64,000 nt of DNA from Polynucleobacter duraquae (GCF_000973625.1 NZ_CP007501.1:496001-560000); one strand, 5' to 3'; numbered from the stretch's first letter, positions 28,255-39,285 are shown. Notes: generated from the sequence alone by a model not told the origin. Numbers and translations: made by a program.

Positions 28255-28872
28255 ATGACAGCATTAGATAAACACCCCGAAAAAAACCTGATTCGTTTGC
28301 AGTTGAGCCAAAACTCGGTGTTAAAAAGCCTGGATCCTGAAGCGATGGCTGATTTAGAGCGTCATTTAGTGATTTCAGACCTGAAAAAATCAGAAATCCT
28401 GCTCCATCAAGGCGACCATCAGATGGAGCAATATTTTGTTTTAGATGGGATTTTGAAGCGAATTGTCTCTAGTGCTGATGCAAAAGAAATGATTTTGCGA
28501 TTCGCCATCGAAAAAGATATTGAAACAAGTTATGCGGCTTGGCGCCTGAAGACGGCTGCCCCGTATAGCATTGCCTCGGTTACCAAGGCGCGAGTTGCCC
28601 GTATGCCTCTTAAGAAGTGGGCTGAATTTCTGGATGCCCATAAGCCCCTCAAAGAGAGCTTTGAGTTTGAAGTAATGCGCTTAATGAGTGAGATCATGGC
28701 ACATACCATCACGCTGCATATGCTAGATGCACCAGGTCGGGTAGAGCGATTCTTGCGTAAATACGAAGACTTATTTGAGTTGCTCCCCAAAAAAGAGCTG
28801 GCTGCTTACCTTAATCTCTCCCCAGAGACATTGAGCCGCCTTAAAACAAAGCATAAAGAGCTCTTTATCTAA
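28255..28872 (+). CDS. CRP/FNR-family transcriptional regulator (cysteine-free)
   Basis: Protein of 205 residues. The N-terminal cyclic-nucleotide-type beta-roll spans about 20-125 and a dimer helix about 130-155. The C-terminal helix-turn-helix has LAAYLNLSPETLSRLKTKHK, with Glu191, Ser194 and Arg195 in the E-x-x-S-R arrangement that gives FNR proteins specificity for TTGAN6TCAA. There are no cysteines, so it cannot hold the FNR iron-sulfur cluster, and the cAMP-binding RGE motif is also absent. A matching palindrome lies 36 bp past its stop, upstream of oxc. It therefore probably controls the oxalate genes. Its signal is unknown. Confidence 0.85.
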   Translation: MTALDKHPEKNLIRLQLSQNSVLKSLDPEAMADLERHLVISDLKKSEILLHQGDHQMEQYFVLDGILKRIVSSADAKEMILRFAIEKDIETSYAAWRLKTAAPYSIASVTKARVARMPLKKWAEFLDAHKPLKESFEFEVMRLMSEIMAHTITLHMLDAPGRVERFLRKYEDLFELLPKKELAAYLNLSPETLSRLKTKHKELFI

Positions 28873-28907
28873 ATAGCAGGCCTAGATGTTTCTAGATTTC
28901 AGGGGAA

Positions 28908-28923
28908 ATTGACCGAAGTCAAT
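28908..28923. promoter_or_regulatory. FNR-type binding site upstream of oxc
   Basis: ATTGACCGAAGTCAAT is a perfect 16-bp palindrome with TTGA/TCAA half sites six bases apart, the FNR-class layout. Its centre (28915.5) is 41.5 bp before a start point predicted from the TAACAT hexamer at 28945-28950, exactly the class II activator geometry. Confidence 0.6.
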
Positions 28924-28944
28924 GATGAACCCGATCCCAAAGCC

Positions 28945-28950
28945 TAACAT
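28945..28950 (+). promoter_or_regulatory. oxc: Predicted -10 element of the oxc promoter
   Basis: TAACAT hexamer placed as expected for an FNR-type class II promoter, which needs no good -35 box. Transcription would start near 28957 and give a leader of about 125 bases before oxc. The choice of hexamer is inference. Confidence 0.4.
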
Positions 28951-29008
28951 TCATGTCAGCCTTAACGGGAGAGTTTTCTTACCCGTGGCACTACTAATAA
29001 CTAAATTG

Positions 29009-29069
29009 GAGACAGTTAGCGAAAGCTAAATTGCACTGAGCGAACTTTACGTTCGGGCGGTGTAATTAA
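29009..29069 (+). other. Structured oxc leader: two adjacent hairpins
   Basis: The first hairpin is TTAGC-GAAA-GCTAA (29017-29030), with a GNRA tetraloop. The second, 29031-29068, has an outer stem ATTGCACT/GGTGTAAT (eight pairs, two of them G-U) and an inner stem CGAAC/GTTCG around TTTAC, with a GAG/GGC internal loop. There is no good Shine-Dalgarno between the second hairpin and the oxc ATG, so translation might be controlled. I do not recognise a known riboswitch class. Confidence 0.5.
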
Positions 29070-29081
29070 CTATAAATTTCT

Positions 29082-30791
29082 ATGACAACAGATAATCAAA
29101 ATACCCAAGTCACTGATGGCTTTCATCTCGTCATCGATGCTTTAAAAGCAAATGACTTAGACACCATTTTTGGTCTCGTTGGTATTCCAATTACCGACTT
29201 ATGCCGTTTGGCTCAAGCTGAAGGTTTGCGCTTCATTGGTTTCCGTCACGAGCAACATGCTGGTAATGCTGCAGCGATTGCAGGTTATATGACTCAAAAG
29301 CCTGGTATCTGCATGACTGTGTCAGCACCAGGTTTCTTGAATGGATTAACAGCCTTGGCAAATGCCACTGTGAACTGCTTCCCAATGATTTTGATCTCTG
29401 GTTCAAGTGAGCGTGAGATTGTTGACTTGCAACAAGGTGACTACGAAGAGATGGATCAGCTCAATGCAGCTAAGCCATATTGCAAAGCTGCATATCGTAT
29501 TAATCACATTGAAGATATCGGCATCGGATTTGCGCGCGCAATTCGTGCGGCCGTTTCAGGTCGTCCGGGCGGCGTCTACCTAGACTTGCCAGCACAGTTG
29601 CTAGCCCAAACAATGCCTGTTGAAGAAGCTAAGAAATCGATCTTTAAAGTAATCGATCCAATTCCACGTCAAATTCCTGCGCCTGATGCAATCGAGCGTG
29701 CATTGAATGTATTGAAGGGTGCTAAGCGTCCATTGATTCTCTTGGGTAAGGGCGCTGCCTATGCTCAAGCTGATACTGACATTCGTGCATTGATCGAGAA
29801 GTCTGGTATTCCATACCTGCCAATGTCGATGGCTAAAGGTTTATTGCCAGACAACCACCCACAATCTGCTTCTGCAGCGCGCTCATTTGTATTGGCTGAG
29901 GCTGATGCAGTGATGCTGGTTGGTGCGCGCTTGAATTGGTTGCTTGCACACGGTAAAGGCAAGACCTGGGGTAAAGATCCTAAGAAATTTATTCAGATCG
30001 ATATTCAATCAAACGAAGTGGATAGCAACGTACAAATCGATGCCCCATTGATTGGTGATATTGGCTCTGTTGTTGGCGAGCTCCTAAAAGGGATTGCTTC
30101 AGTACCAAAGCCATCTGCAGAGTGGATTAGCGCGATCAACGAGAAAAAAGATAAGAACTTGGCGAAGATGGCTGAAACATTAGCCAAAGAAGCTTCACCA
30201 ATGAACTTCCATGGTGCTTTGCGCGCTATTCGTGATGTGATCAAGAAGAACCCAGATGTCAATTTGGTAAACGAAGGTGCAAACACACTCGACTATTGCC
30301 GTGCAATCGTGGACATGTACAAGCCACGCAAACGTTTTGACTCTGGTACATGGGGCATTATGGGTATCGGTATGGGCTACGCCATTGGCGCTGCTGTAAC
30401 GAGCGGCTTGCCTACAGTTGCGGTTGAAGGCGATAGCGCATTTGGTTTTAGCGGTATGGAGCTAGAAACGATTTGCCGTTACAACCTGCCAATCACAACA
30501 GTAGTGTTTAACAACAACGGTGTTTATCGTGGCACTGACGTGAATCCTACTGGCGGTGCTGATGTGGCCCCAACAGTATTCGTGAAAAATGCCCGTTACG
30601 ACAAAATGATTGAGGCATTTGGTGGTGTTGGTTACTACGTGACTACCCCGGCGGAGTTAGAGGCTGCATTGACTAAAGCGATTGCTGAAGGCAAGCCTGC
30701 TTTGATTAATGCTGTGATTGATGAAACTGCTGGTACAGAAAGTGGACGTTTAACTAACTTGAATCCATCAACTGCTGCTGTTAAGCATTAA
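29082..30791 (+). CDS. oxc: Oxalyl-CoA decarboxylase
   Basis: Thiamine-diphosphate enzyme of 569 residues that converts oxalyl-CoA to formyl-CoA and CO2. The order of domains is pyrimidine-binding (catalytic Glu57 in FRHEQHAG), central Rossmann-like, and PP-binding with GDSAFGFSG at 450-458 continuing to NNNG at 477-480. [21 protein letters not shown] and [15 protein letters not shown] are close to Oxalobacter Oxc and E. coli YfdU; from memory, the C-terminal third reads closest to YfdU. The upstream region holds an FNR-type site and a structured leader, and the ATG at 29082 lacks a clear Shine-Dalgarno. frc follows after 82 bp. Confidence 0.96.
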   Translation: MTTDNQNTQVTDGFHLVIDALKANDLDTIFGLVGIPITDLCRLAQAEGLRFIGFRHEQHAGNAAAIAGYMTQKPGICMTVSAPGFLNGLTALANATVNCFPMILISGSSEREIVDLQQGDYEEMDQLNAAKPYCKAAYRINHIEDIGIGFARAIRAAVSGRPGGVYLDLPAQLLAQTMPVEEAKKSIFKVIDPIPRQIPAPDAIERALNVLKGAKRPLILLGKGAAYAQADTDIRALIEKSGIPYLPMSMAKGLLPDNHPQSASAARSFVLAEADAVMLVGARLNWLLAHGKGKTWGKDPKKFIQIDIQSNEVDSNVQIDAPLIGDIGSVVGELLKGIASVPKPSAEWISAINEKKDKNLAKMAETLAKEASPMNFHGALRAIRDVIKKNPDVNLVNEGANTLDYCRAIVDMYKPRKRFDSGTWGIMGIGMGYAIGAAVTSGLPTVAVEGDSAFGFSGMELETICRYNLPITTVVFNNNGVYRGTDVNPTGGADVAPTVFVKNARYDKMIEAFGGVGYYVTTPAELEAALTKAIAEGKPALINAVIDETAGTESGRLTNLNPSTAAVKH

Positions 30792-30873
30792 TAGTAATTT
30801 ATTGGTAATCAAGACGTAATATTTTCGAACTAAATTTAGTAATAAATAAGCAATACTTTAAGGAGAATCAAAC

Positions 30874-32124
30874 ATGACTAAACCATTAGACGGCATTCGC
30901 ATCATCGATTTCACACACGTACAAGCAGGTCCTGCATGTACTCAGTTGTTGGCTTGGTACGGTGCTGACGTAATTAAAGTTGAGCGTCCAGGTTCTGGCG
31001 ACGTTACTCGTAGCCAGTTGCGCGATATTCCAGGTGCAGATGCTTTGTACTTCACTATGTTGAACGGTAACAAGCGTTCATTAACTTTGGATACTAAGAC
31101 TCAAGAAGGTAAAGAAGTTTTAGAGAAGATGATCAAGACTTCCGATGTCATGGTTGAGAACTTTGGTCCAGGCGCTTTGGATCGCATGGGTTTTAGCTGG
31201 GCGCGCATTCAAGAATTGAATCCAAAGATGATCATGGCTTCTGTAAAAGGCTTTAGCGATGGTCACTCATACGAAGACTTAAAGGTTTATGAGAACGTTG
31301 CTCAGTGTGCTGGTGGCGCCGCTTCTACAACTGGTTTCTGGGATGGTCCTCCAACAGTTTCTGCTGCTGCTTTGGGCGATAGCAACACTGGTATGCACTT
31401 GGCAATTGGTATTTTGACTGCATTGATGCAGCGTCAAAAAACTGGCAAGGGTCAAAAAGTTTCTTGCTCAATGCAAGATGCCGTATTGAACTTGTGCCGC
31501 GTGAAGTTGCGCGATCAACAGCGTTTGGACAAAGTTGGTTACCTTGAAGAGTATCCACAGTACCCGCACGGTACATTCACTGACGTAGTTCCACGTGGCG
31601 GTAACGCTGGTGGTGGCGGTCAGCCAGGTTGGGTATTGAAGTGTAAGGGTTGGGAAACAGATCCAAACGCCTACATTTACTTCACTATTCAAGGTCATGC
31701 TTGGGAGCCAATTACTAAAGCTTTGGGCAAGCCAGAGTGGGCAACTGATCCAGCGTACATGACTGCAGAAGCGCGTCAAGATAAGATTTTTGATATCTTC
31801 GCAACAATCGAAGAGTGGCTTAAGGACAAGACTAAGTACGAAGCTGTGGACATCCTCCGTAAGTTCGACATCCCTTGCGCACCAGTGCTGTCAATGAAGG
31901 AATTGGCTGCATCACCTGACTTGCGTAAGAGTGGTTCTATTGTTGAAGTGGACCACAAAGTACGTGGTAAGTATTTGACTATCGGTAGCCCAATCAAGTT
32001 CTCTGATTTGGAAATCGAAGTGGGTCCATCACCAGTATTGGGTGAACATACGAATGAAGTATTGGCTGACCTCGGCTATAGCGCTGACGACATCGCTAAG
32101 TTGCACGCAGCAAAAGCAGTTTAA
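30874..32124 (+). CDS. frc: Formyl-CoA:oxalate CoA-transferase (YfdW-like)
   Basis: Class III CoA-transferase of 416 residues, the same length as E. coli YfdW. It transfers CoA from formyl-CoA to oxalate, regenerating the substrate of oxc and releasing formate. The catalytic Asp169 is in [11 protein letters not shown], and the glycine loop GGGGQPGW is intact at 246-253. Residue 48 is Gln, as I recall for YfdW, where the Oxalobacter enzyme has Trp. A strong AAGGAG site precedes the ATG. A terminator follows the gene. Confidence 0.96.
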   Translation: MTKPLDGIRIIDFTHVQAGPACTQLLAWYGADVIKVERPGSGDVTRSQLRDIPGADALYFTMLNGNKRSLTLDTKTQEGKEVLEKMIKTSDVMVENFGPGALDRMGFSWARIQELNPKMIMASVKGFSDGHSYEDLKVYENVAQCAGGAASTTGFWDGPPTVSAAALGDSNTGMHLAIGILTALMQRQKTGKGQKVSCSMQDAVLNLCRVKLRDQQRLDKVGYLEEYPQYPHGTFTDVVPRGGNAGGGGQPGWVLKCKGWETDPNAYIYFTIQGHAWEPITKALGKPEWATDPAYMTAEARQDKIFDIFATIEEWLKDKTKYEAVDILRKFDIPCAPVLSMKELAASPDLRKSGSIVEVDHKVRGKYLTIGSPIKFSDLEIEVGPSPVLGEHTNEVLADLGYSADDIAKLHAAKAV

Positions 32125-32153
32125 TAACGATTAGTAGTACTCGTTTTAACTTG

Positions 32154-32182
32154 AAAGGCGCTCCATGTGGGCGCCTTTTTTA
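32154..32182 (+). terminator. Rho-independent terminator after frc
   Basis: AAAGGCGC and GCGCCTTTTTT flank a nine-base loop: a GC-rich stem followed by a T-run. It should end the oxc-frc transcript and separates it from the second CoA-transferase unit. Confidence 0.85.
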
Positions 32183-32253
32183 CGCATTATCGGTAACAAA
32201 GCTCCTTTGCTCGATCATGAAAAAGTCCAAAGTCTGCAGTCAAATGGCTATTC

Positions 32254-32332
32254 TTGGGCATTAATAGCAAGGATGCCTAATAAATAGGCATCCCGTATTG
32301 CGCCAAAATCCGGCGCTGGTAAAATTGCGCCA
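32254..32332 (+). promoter_or_regulatory. Predicted promoter, operator palindrome and alternative hairpins before the second frc
   Basis: TTGGGC (32254-32259) and TAATAA (32278-32283) are 18 bp apart and could be -35 and -10. A perfect inverted repeat, GGATGCCT/AGGCATCC (32271-32293, 7-base spacer), covers the -10 and looks like a repressor site. The leader then contains GCGCC (32300-32304), GGCGC (32312-32316) and GCGCC (32327-32331). The middle element can pair with either neighbour, giving two mutually exclusive stems. ATTGCGCCA occurs twice, 27 bp apart. Confidence 0.4.
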
Positions 32333-32365
32333 ATTAAAAATTTTATTCTTATTAGGACTTCAATC

Positions 32366-33613
32366 ATGGCAAAAGCATTAGAAGGGGTCAAGGTTCTTGA
32401 CTTCACGCACGTTCAATCTGGTCCCACTTGTACTCAGCTACTCGCTTGGTTCGGTGCCGATGTAATCAAAGTAGAAAAATCTGGTGAGGGCGATGCTACT
32501 CGTGGCCAATTGCGCGACATCCCGGATGCAGATAGTTTGTATTTCACAATGTTGAACCATAATAAGCGCTCAATCACTGTGAATACCAAAACTCCAAAAG
32601 GCAAGGAAATTCTGGAGCGCTTAATTAAAGAGTGTGATGTTCTGGTTGAGAACTTTGCCCCTGGCGCATTAGATCGTATGGGTTTTTCTTGGGAGCGCAT
32701 TCAGGAACTCAATCCAATGATGATCATGGCCTCGGTTAAAGGTTTTGGTCCTGGCCCTTACGAGGACTGTAAGGTCTACGAGAACGTCGCTCAGTGTGCT
32801 GGCGGTTCAGCATCGACCACAGGTTTTGATGATGGCCCGCCAATGGTGACTGGTGCGCAGATTGGCGATAGCGGTACTGGATTACATTTAGCTTTGGGTA
32901 TCGTTACAGCGCTCTATCAGCGCACACACTCCGGCCGTGGTCAAAAAGTATTGGCAGCAATGCAAGATGCCGTATTGAATTTATGCCGCGTGAAGCTGCG
33001 TGATCAACAGCGCTTAGAGCGTAATGGCTTGATGCAAGAGTACCCACAATTCCCTAATGGAGAGTTTGGTGACTCTGTACCTCGCGCTGGTAACGCCTCT
33101 GGTGGTGGTCAACCAGGCTGGATTGTGAAATGTAAAGGTTGGGAAACAGACCCAAACTCCTATATGTACGTTATCGTGCAAGGGCCAGTTTGGGAGGCAG
33201 TCTGTAAAGTGATTGGTCGTGAGGATTGGATTACGGATGTGCGTTTTGCGTCCCCAATGGCTCGGCTCCCACATTTGATGGAAATCTTTGGTGAAATTGA
33301 AAAGTGGACCATGACTAAGACTAAGTTTGAAGTCATGGATATTTTGAATAAATACGACATTCCATGCGGTCCAATTTTGTCAATGAAAGAAATTGCGGAA
33401 GAGCCCGCATTGCGTGCGACCGGAACTGTGGTTGAGGTGGATCATCCAATTCGTGGCAAGTACCTTACTGTAGGTAATCCAATCAAGATGTCTGATAGCC
33501 CAACTGATGTGACGCGTTCACCATTATTAGGTGAGCATACTGATGAAATTCTGAGTGAACTAGGCTATTCAACCGACGAGCTGATTGCTCTGCGCCACGA
33601 TAAGGTGATCTAA
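32366..33613 (+). CDS. frc: Second class III CoA-transferase, Frc paralogue
   Basis: Protein of 415 residues, clearly paralogous to the upstream frc along its whole length. The catalytic Asp is kept (Asp168 in [11 protein letters not shown]). It differs at sites conserved in frc: the glycine loop reads SGGGQ instead of GGGGQ (245-249), and the FWDGPP motif is FDDGPP. It has its own promoter region after a terminator and ends one base before the formyltransferase-like gene, so these two form a separate unit. Formyl-CoA:oxalate transfer is likely, but another CoA donor or acceptor is possible. Confidence 0.88.
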   Translation: MAKALEGVKVLDFTHVQSGPTCTQLLAWFGADVIKVEKSGEGDATRGQLRDIPDADSLYFTMLNHNKRSITVNTKTPKGKEILERLIKECDVLVENFAPGALDRMGFSWERIQELNPMMIMASVKGFGPGPYEDCKVYENVAQCAGGSASTTGFDDGPPMVTGAQIGDSGTGLHLALGIVTALYQRTHSGRGQKVLAAMQDAVLNLCRVKLRDQQRLERNGLMQEYPQFPNGEFGDSVPRAGNASGGGQPGWIVKCKGWETDPNSYMYVIVQGPVWEAVCKVIGREDWITDVRFASPMARLPHLMEIFGEIEKWTMTKTKFEVMDILNKYDIPCGPILSMKEIAEEPALRATGTVVEVDHPIRGKYLTVGNPIKMSDSPTDVTRSPLLGEHTDEILSELGYSTDELIALRHDKVI

Positions 33614-33614
33614 G

Positions 33615-34547
33615 ATGCGGGTTGCGCTAATTGGTAGTGCTGATTTTGGTAAGGCAGCCCTAGAGGCTTTTTTGGATCGCGGTGATGAAATTGTTGCCGT
33701 CTTTTGTCCACCTGATAATCCGAAATCGACTAAGCCTGAAGTGCTGAAAGAGGCAGCGATTGCAAGGGGCTTAACCCCTTTGCAATTCGCCACTCTGAAA
33801 GGCCCTGATGCAGCGCAAGCGATGATTGAAAGCAAGGCTGATATCTGCGTCATGGCATATGTGTTGCAGTTCGTGCCCCAAGAGCTTTGCAAGATTCCAA
33901 AGCATGGAACTATTCAGTACCACCCTTCTTTATTGCCTAAGTACCGAGGTCCTAGCGCCATTAACTGGGCGATTGCTTTGGGCGAAGATAAAACTGGCCT
34001 CACTATTTTCCGTCCGTCTGATGGTTTGGATGAAGGCGAGGTGATCTTGCAAAAAGAGGTTGTGATTAGGCCTAATGACACTTTGGGTAAGGTGTATTTT
34101 GATCATCTTTTTCCAGTTGGAATCAAAGCATTACTTGAAGCTGCAGATCTCGTGATTGCTAATCAGCATCAAGAAGTTGCCCAAGATGAATCGCTGGCAA
34201 ATTATGAAGGTTGGTTTGGTATTGATGCAGCTCAAATTCATTGGGCTACACATATCAATCAGATCTACAACTTGATTCGTGCATCTAATCCAGCCCCCGG
34301 TGCTTGGACTAAATTTGGCGAACAAAAAGTGCAGATCTACGATTGTCATAAGCACATAGTAGCTACCTTTGGTGCCGTTAAAGGCAAGCCTGGTGAAATT
34401 ACCCAAATTACTCTGGACTCATTCTTCGTTGCCTGTCATGGCGGACAAATCGAAGTTCTTAAAGCAAAAGGCGCAGCAGGAAAAGTAACGGGTGCAGAAT
34501 TAGTTAAAGAGTTGAACTTAGAAGTGGGTCAGTTCTTCACGCTGTAA
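33615..34547 (+). CDS. Formyltransferase-like protein (10-formyl-THF hydrolase-domain type)
   Basis: Protein of 310 residues with an N-terminal formyltransferase domain (about 1-190) and an Fmt-type C-terminal domain (about 205-305). Catalytic His103 and Asp139 are present (YHPSLLPKYRG and GLDEG), but the Asn of tRNA formyltransferases is replaced by Gln101. YHPSLLP, SAINW, FPVGIKALLEA and the IRASNPAPGAWT segment recall the N-terminal domain of ALDH1L1-type 10-formyl-THF dehydrogenase rather than Fmt. It starts one base after the Frc paralogue. It could move or release formyl groups between formyl-CoA, folate and formate. The substrate is untested. Confidence 0.8.
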   Translation: MRVALIGSADFGKAALEAFLDRGDEIVAVFCPPDNPKSTKPEVLKEAAIARGLTPLQFATLKGPDAAQAMIESKADICVMAYVLQFVPQELCKIPKHGTIQYHPSLLPKYRGPSAINWAIALGEDKTGLTIFRPSDGLDEGEVILQKEVVIRPNDTLGKVYFDHLFPVGIKALLEAADLVIANQHQEVAQDESLANYEGWFGIDAAQIHWATHINQIYNLIRASNPAPGAWTKFGEQKVQIYDCHKHIVATFGAVKGKPGEITQITLDSFFVACHGGQIEVLKAKGAAGKVTGAELVKELNLEVGQFFTL

Positions 34548-34557
34548 ATCGCATTAC

Positions 34558-36297
<1,740 letters not shown>

Positions 36298-36305
<8 letters not shown>

Positions 36306-36489
36306 TCGAATACACGTAAGCGCGTTGCTTTAATTTAGCTGCCTTAGCGCGACGTTGATCTTCAATAGTCAAAGGCTCTTTATCCCAAAGGAGGGCACGA
36401 CCAGCTTGCTGACCTGCTTCGAGCTGTGGTTTCTCGGATTTGAGCTCATTTAAGAACTGGGTGAATTCAGATGTATACCTAGCCATCAT
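36298..36489 (-). CDS. DUF3460 family small protein
   Basis: Protein of 63 residues. The opening MARYTSEFTQFLNELKSEKPQLEAGQ and the RALLWDK motif are characteristic of the betaproteobacterial DUF3460 family, of unknown function. The frame has two in-line methionines at the start. It overlaps scpA by 8 bp, so co-expression is expected. Confidence 0.85.
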
Positions 36490-36637
36490 ATTTCCTAAAA
36501 TTCTTATTTAATTCAATAACTTACAAAAAATTACTGCGAAGCAATGTATTGCCTAGTTCATCATTATTAACGATTTTTCCTACAAACCTGCCGGCTTTTT
36601 GACTCATTCTTAAAAATTAGCTCTTTTGGGGTCATTT

Positions 36638-38308
36638 TTATAGGTTTGCTGCCAATAAAGCCTCGATTTGAGGCGCTTCAACGCGCGTCATGAGGTGTTT
36701 ATAGGGTTTGATCGGATTTTGGCTGGAAAGAGGTGTTTTAACGTCATTCCAAGTCATTGCTGGTACAGAGAGGAAGTCCTCAACCCCAGCTGTAACTTCT
36801 GGCAGTACTGGTTTGAGGTAAAGACTTAATAAGCGGAATGCCTCTAAAGTGACGCTGCAAACTCTTTGCAAGTCAGGCTCGCGCTCAGGATCCTTGGCGA
36901 TTTCCCAAGGCTTATTTTCATCAACAAAAGCGTTGACCTTGTCAGCTAGTTCCATGATGGTGCGCAATGCCTTGGCGTACTCACGAGCTTCATATAGCTC
37001 AGCAATTTTTTCACTGGCAGATGCAATATCAGCAAGCAATGGGTTGTTCATTGCCCCATCAGAAACTACACCGCCAAAACGCTTGACCAAGAAACCAGCA
37101 CTGCGACTGGCGATGTTGATGTACTTACCCAGTAGGTCGCTATTCACGCGTGCAACAAAGTCTTGAAGATTCAAATCCAAATCTTCCATGCTGTCATTCA
37201 GTTTGGTTGCAAAGTAATAGCGGAACCATTCAGGGTTAAACCCAGATTCAATGACGCTGTGTGCAGAAATTAAAGTGCCACGTGACTTACTCATCTTCTC
37301 GCCATCAACCGTGAGGAAGCCATGAGCAAACACATTGGTTGGCGTGCGGTAACCTGCAAAGTGCAGAGTTGCCGGCCAAAAGAGTGTATGGAAATACAGA
37401 ATATCTTTACCGATGAAGTGATACTGCTCGGTGGTCGTATCTGGCCTGACCCACTCCTCAAAGTTCAAGCCTTTGCTCTCGCAGTAATTGAGGAAACTGG
37501 CGTAATAGCCAATCGGTGCATCAAGCCACACGTAAAAATATTTGCCGGGAGCATCCGGAATCTCAAAGCCAAAGTAGGGGGCGTCACGGGAGATATCCCA
37601 GTCACCTAAATTACTGTCTCCAGGCTGCCCAACCCATTCCTTCATTTTATTGCGAGCTTCAGGTTGCAGTGGGGTTCTTACCTGAGTCCAGTCACGCAAG
37701 AAGGTTTCGCAGCGGGGATCGGATAACTTAAAGAAGTAATGATCGGAAACTTTTTTAATTGGTGTTGCACCGCTCACTACTGAGAACGGGTTTTTTAAAT
37801 CTGTTGGGGAATAGGTTGCTCCACACTTTTCGCAAGAGTCGCCGTACTGATCTTTTGCGCCACACTTGGGGCACTCGCCTTTGATAAAGCGATCTGGCAA
37901 GAACATTTCTTTAACGGGATCGTATGCTTGCTCAATCGAGCGCATTTCAATTAAGCCAGCATCACGTAACTTGAGATAGATGCTTTGAGACAGCTTTTTA
38001 TTCTCAGGGCTATCAGTGGTGTAGTAGTTATCAAACGAGATTAAGAAATCATCAAAGTCGCGCTTATGTTCTTTCCAAACATTGGCAATGAGCTCTTTCG
38101 GGGTGAGACCCTCTTTTTCAGCGCGCAACATAATCGGAGTGCCGTGGGTGTCATCAGCGCCAACATAGTGCACTTCGTGACCACGCATTCTCTGGAAGCG
38201 AACCCAAATATCTGTTTGAACATACTCCACTAAATGCCCAATGTGAATCTGGCCATTGGCGTAAGGTAAGGCGGAGGTAACTAGCAAGCGACGTTTGGGG
38301 CTACTCAT
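36638..38308 (-). CDS. metG: Methionyl-tRNA synthetase, short form
   Basis: Class I synthetase of 556 residues. HIGH motif in QIHIGHL near residue 21, KMSKSRGT, and a zinc-binding cluster [18 protein letters not shown] are present. The chain ends after the anticodon-binding helical domain ([11 protein letters not shown]) and lacks the C-terminal Trbp111-like dimerisation domain of the 670-720-residue forms. No separate gene for that domain is nearby. No frameshift is visible at the stop, and the preceding residues are normal. The gene is monocistronic; 148 bp without features separate it from DUF3460. Confidence 0.95.
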   Translation of the reverse strand: MSSPKRRLLVTSALPYANGQIHIGHLVEYVQTDIWVRFQRMRGHEVHYVGADDTHGTPIMLRAEKEGLTPKELIANVWKEHKRDFDDFLISFDNYYTTDSPENKKLSQSIYLKLRDAGLIEMRSIEQAYDPVKEMFLPDRFIKGECPKCGAKDQYGDSCEKCGATYSPTDLKNPFSVVSGATPIKKVSDHYFFKLSDPRCETFLRDWTQVRTPLQPEARNKMKEWVGQPGDSNLGDWDISRDAPYFGFEIPDAPGKYFYVWLDAPIGYYASFLNYCESKGLNFEEWVRPDTTTEQYHFIGKDILYFHTLFWPATLHFAGYRTPTNVFAHGFLTVDGEKMSKSRGTLISAHSVIESGFNPEWFRYYFATKLNDSMEDLDLNLQDFVARVNSDLLGKYINIASRSAGFLVKRFGGVVSDGAMNNPLLADIASASEKIAELYEAREYAKALRTIMELADKVNAFVDENKPWEIAKDPEREPDLQRVCSVTLEAFRLLSLYLKPVLPEVTAGVEDFLSVPAMTWNDVKTPLSSQNPIKPYKHLMTRVEAPQIEALLAANL

Positions 38309-38436
38309 GCGGACTTAAATAGAAAAGTGATAACAAATGGCAATACAAGATTATGGGGCTTGGAGGCCTGTTTAAGCACTAATTTTAGTCTGCGGTTAAA
38401 GTTAACACCGATTTGAACCTATTCAAGAGGCGTTTT

Positions 38437-39285
38437 ATGGCTTTGCCCCACAACATTCAGATGTCTCATGCCTCCGTGCCCTTGGTGCACGAGGTGCGGG
38501 TCATGGATGAGGCAGGGCGCATCAAGACCACCCATATCCCTGGGGAACGGCCTTTAACCATTTACTTGGATAAGCGGGAAGTAGTCACTCTAATGACCTT
38601 GGGGAGTGCACCTGAGGCCCTAGTTCTGGGCTATTTGCGTAATCAACGCCTAGTAGAGTCACCAGACGATATTGCGAGCATTCAGGTGGATTGGGAAACT
38701 GATTCAGCTGCAGTCAAAACTCATCGCAGCACGGTCGACATCGATGCCCTCACTAGTAAGCGCGTTGTAACAACCGGCTGTGGCCAGGGCACCATGTTTG
38801 GTGGCTTGATGGAGGAGATGGCAGAGATCAGATTGCCGGATGGCCCGCAGTTAACCCAAGAGGCAATCGTTGATCTGATTGATAGCATTCGGGTTCATGA
38901 CACCATCTATAAAAAATCTGGCTCAGTTCACGCTTGCGCCGTATTTGAGCGTGACGGCAACAATAATGTACGCCTCCTCCATTTTATTGAGGATGTTGGG
39001 CGTCACAATGCCGTTGACTCAATCTCTGGGCTGATGTGGTTGGCAGATAAGCCAGGCAAAGACCTGATCTTCTTTACTACTGGACGCCTCACCTCTGAGA
39101 TGGTGATTAAAGGCGCTCAGATGGGCATTCCTTTCTTGATGACCCGCTCTGGCATGACCTTAATGGGCTTGGAGCTGGCTCGCAAAACCAATCTCACACT
39201 GCTATCTCGTTGTTCCGGTAAGCATTTTGAGATCTTCAATGCCCCTGAGAGGGTGATTTTTACCTCTCCACCTGCCGCCTCATAA
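38437..39285 (+). CDS. fdhD: Formate dehydrogenase accessory sulfurtransferase FdhD
   Basis: Protein of 282 residues. FdhD transfers sulfur to the molybdenum cofactor of formate dehydrogenase. The active-site cysteine is Cys115 in TTGCGQGTMFGG; the second cysteine of the E. coli CxxC pair is replaced by Gly. HACAVFERDG and FTTGRLTSEMVIKGAQMGIP are family segments. The ATG at 38437 follows an AGAGG site; an upstream TTG (38413) is less likely. Formate dehydrogenase itself is not in the window, but formate from the frc reaction gives it a substrate. Confidence 0.92.
   Translation: MALPHNIQMSHASVPLVHEVRVMDEAGRIKTTHIPGERPLTIYLDKREVVTLMTLGSAPEALVLGYLRNQRLVESPDDIASIQVDWETDSAAVKTHRSTVDIDALTSKRVVTTGCGQGTMFGGLMEEMAEIRLPDGPQLTQEAIVDLIDSIRVHDTIYKKSGSVHACAVFERDGNNNVRLLHFIEDVGRHNAVDSISGLMWLADKPGKDLIFFTTGRLTSEMVIKGAQMGIPFLMTRSGMTLMGLELARKTNLTLLSRCSGKHFEIFNAPERVIFTSPPAAS

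Noticed and set aside
28957..29081. Oxc leader as a TPP or guanidine-II (mini-ykkC) riboswitch
   Set aside because: The TPP consensus blocks (CTGAGA, ACCTGA) are not there, and the hairpin loops are not ACGR, so neither class fits despite the TPP-dependent enzyme downstream.
32297..32332. Two ATTGCGCCA copies as FNR/CRP half sites
   Set aside because: They lack TTGA/TCAA halves and are direct, not inverted, repeats; a different regulator or RNA pairing is more likely.
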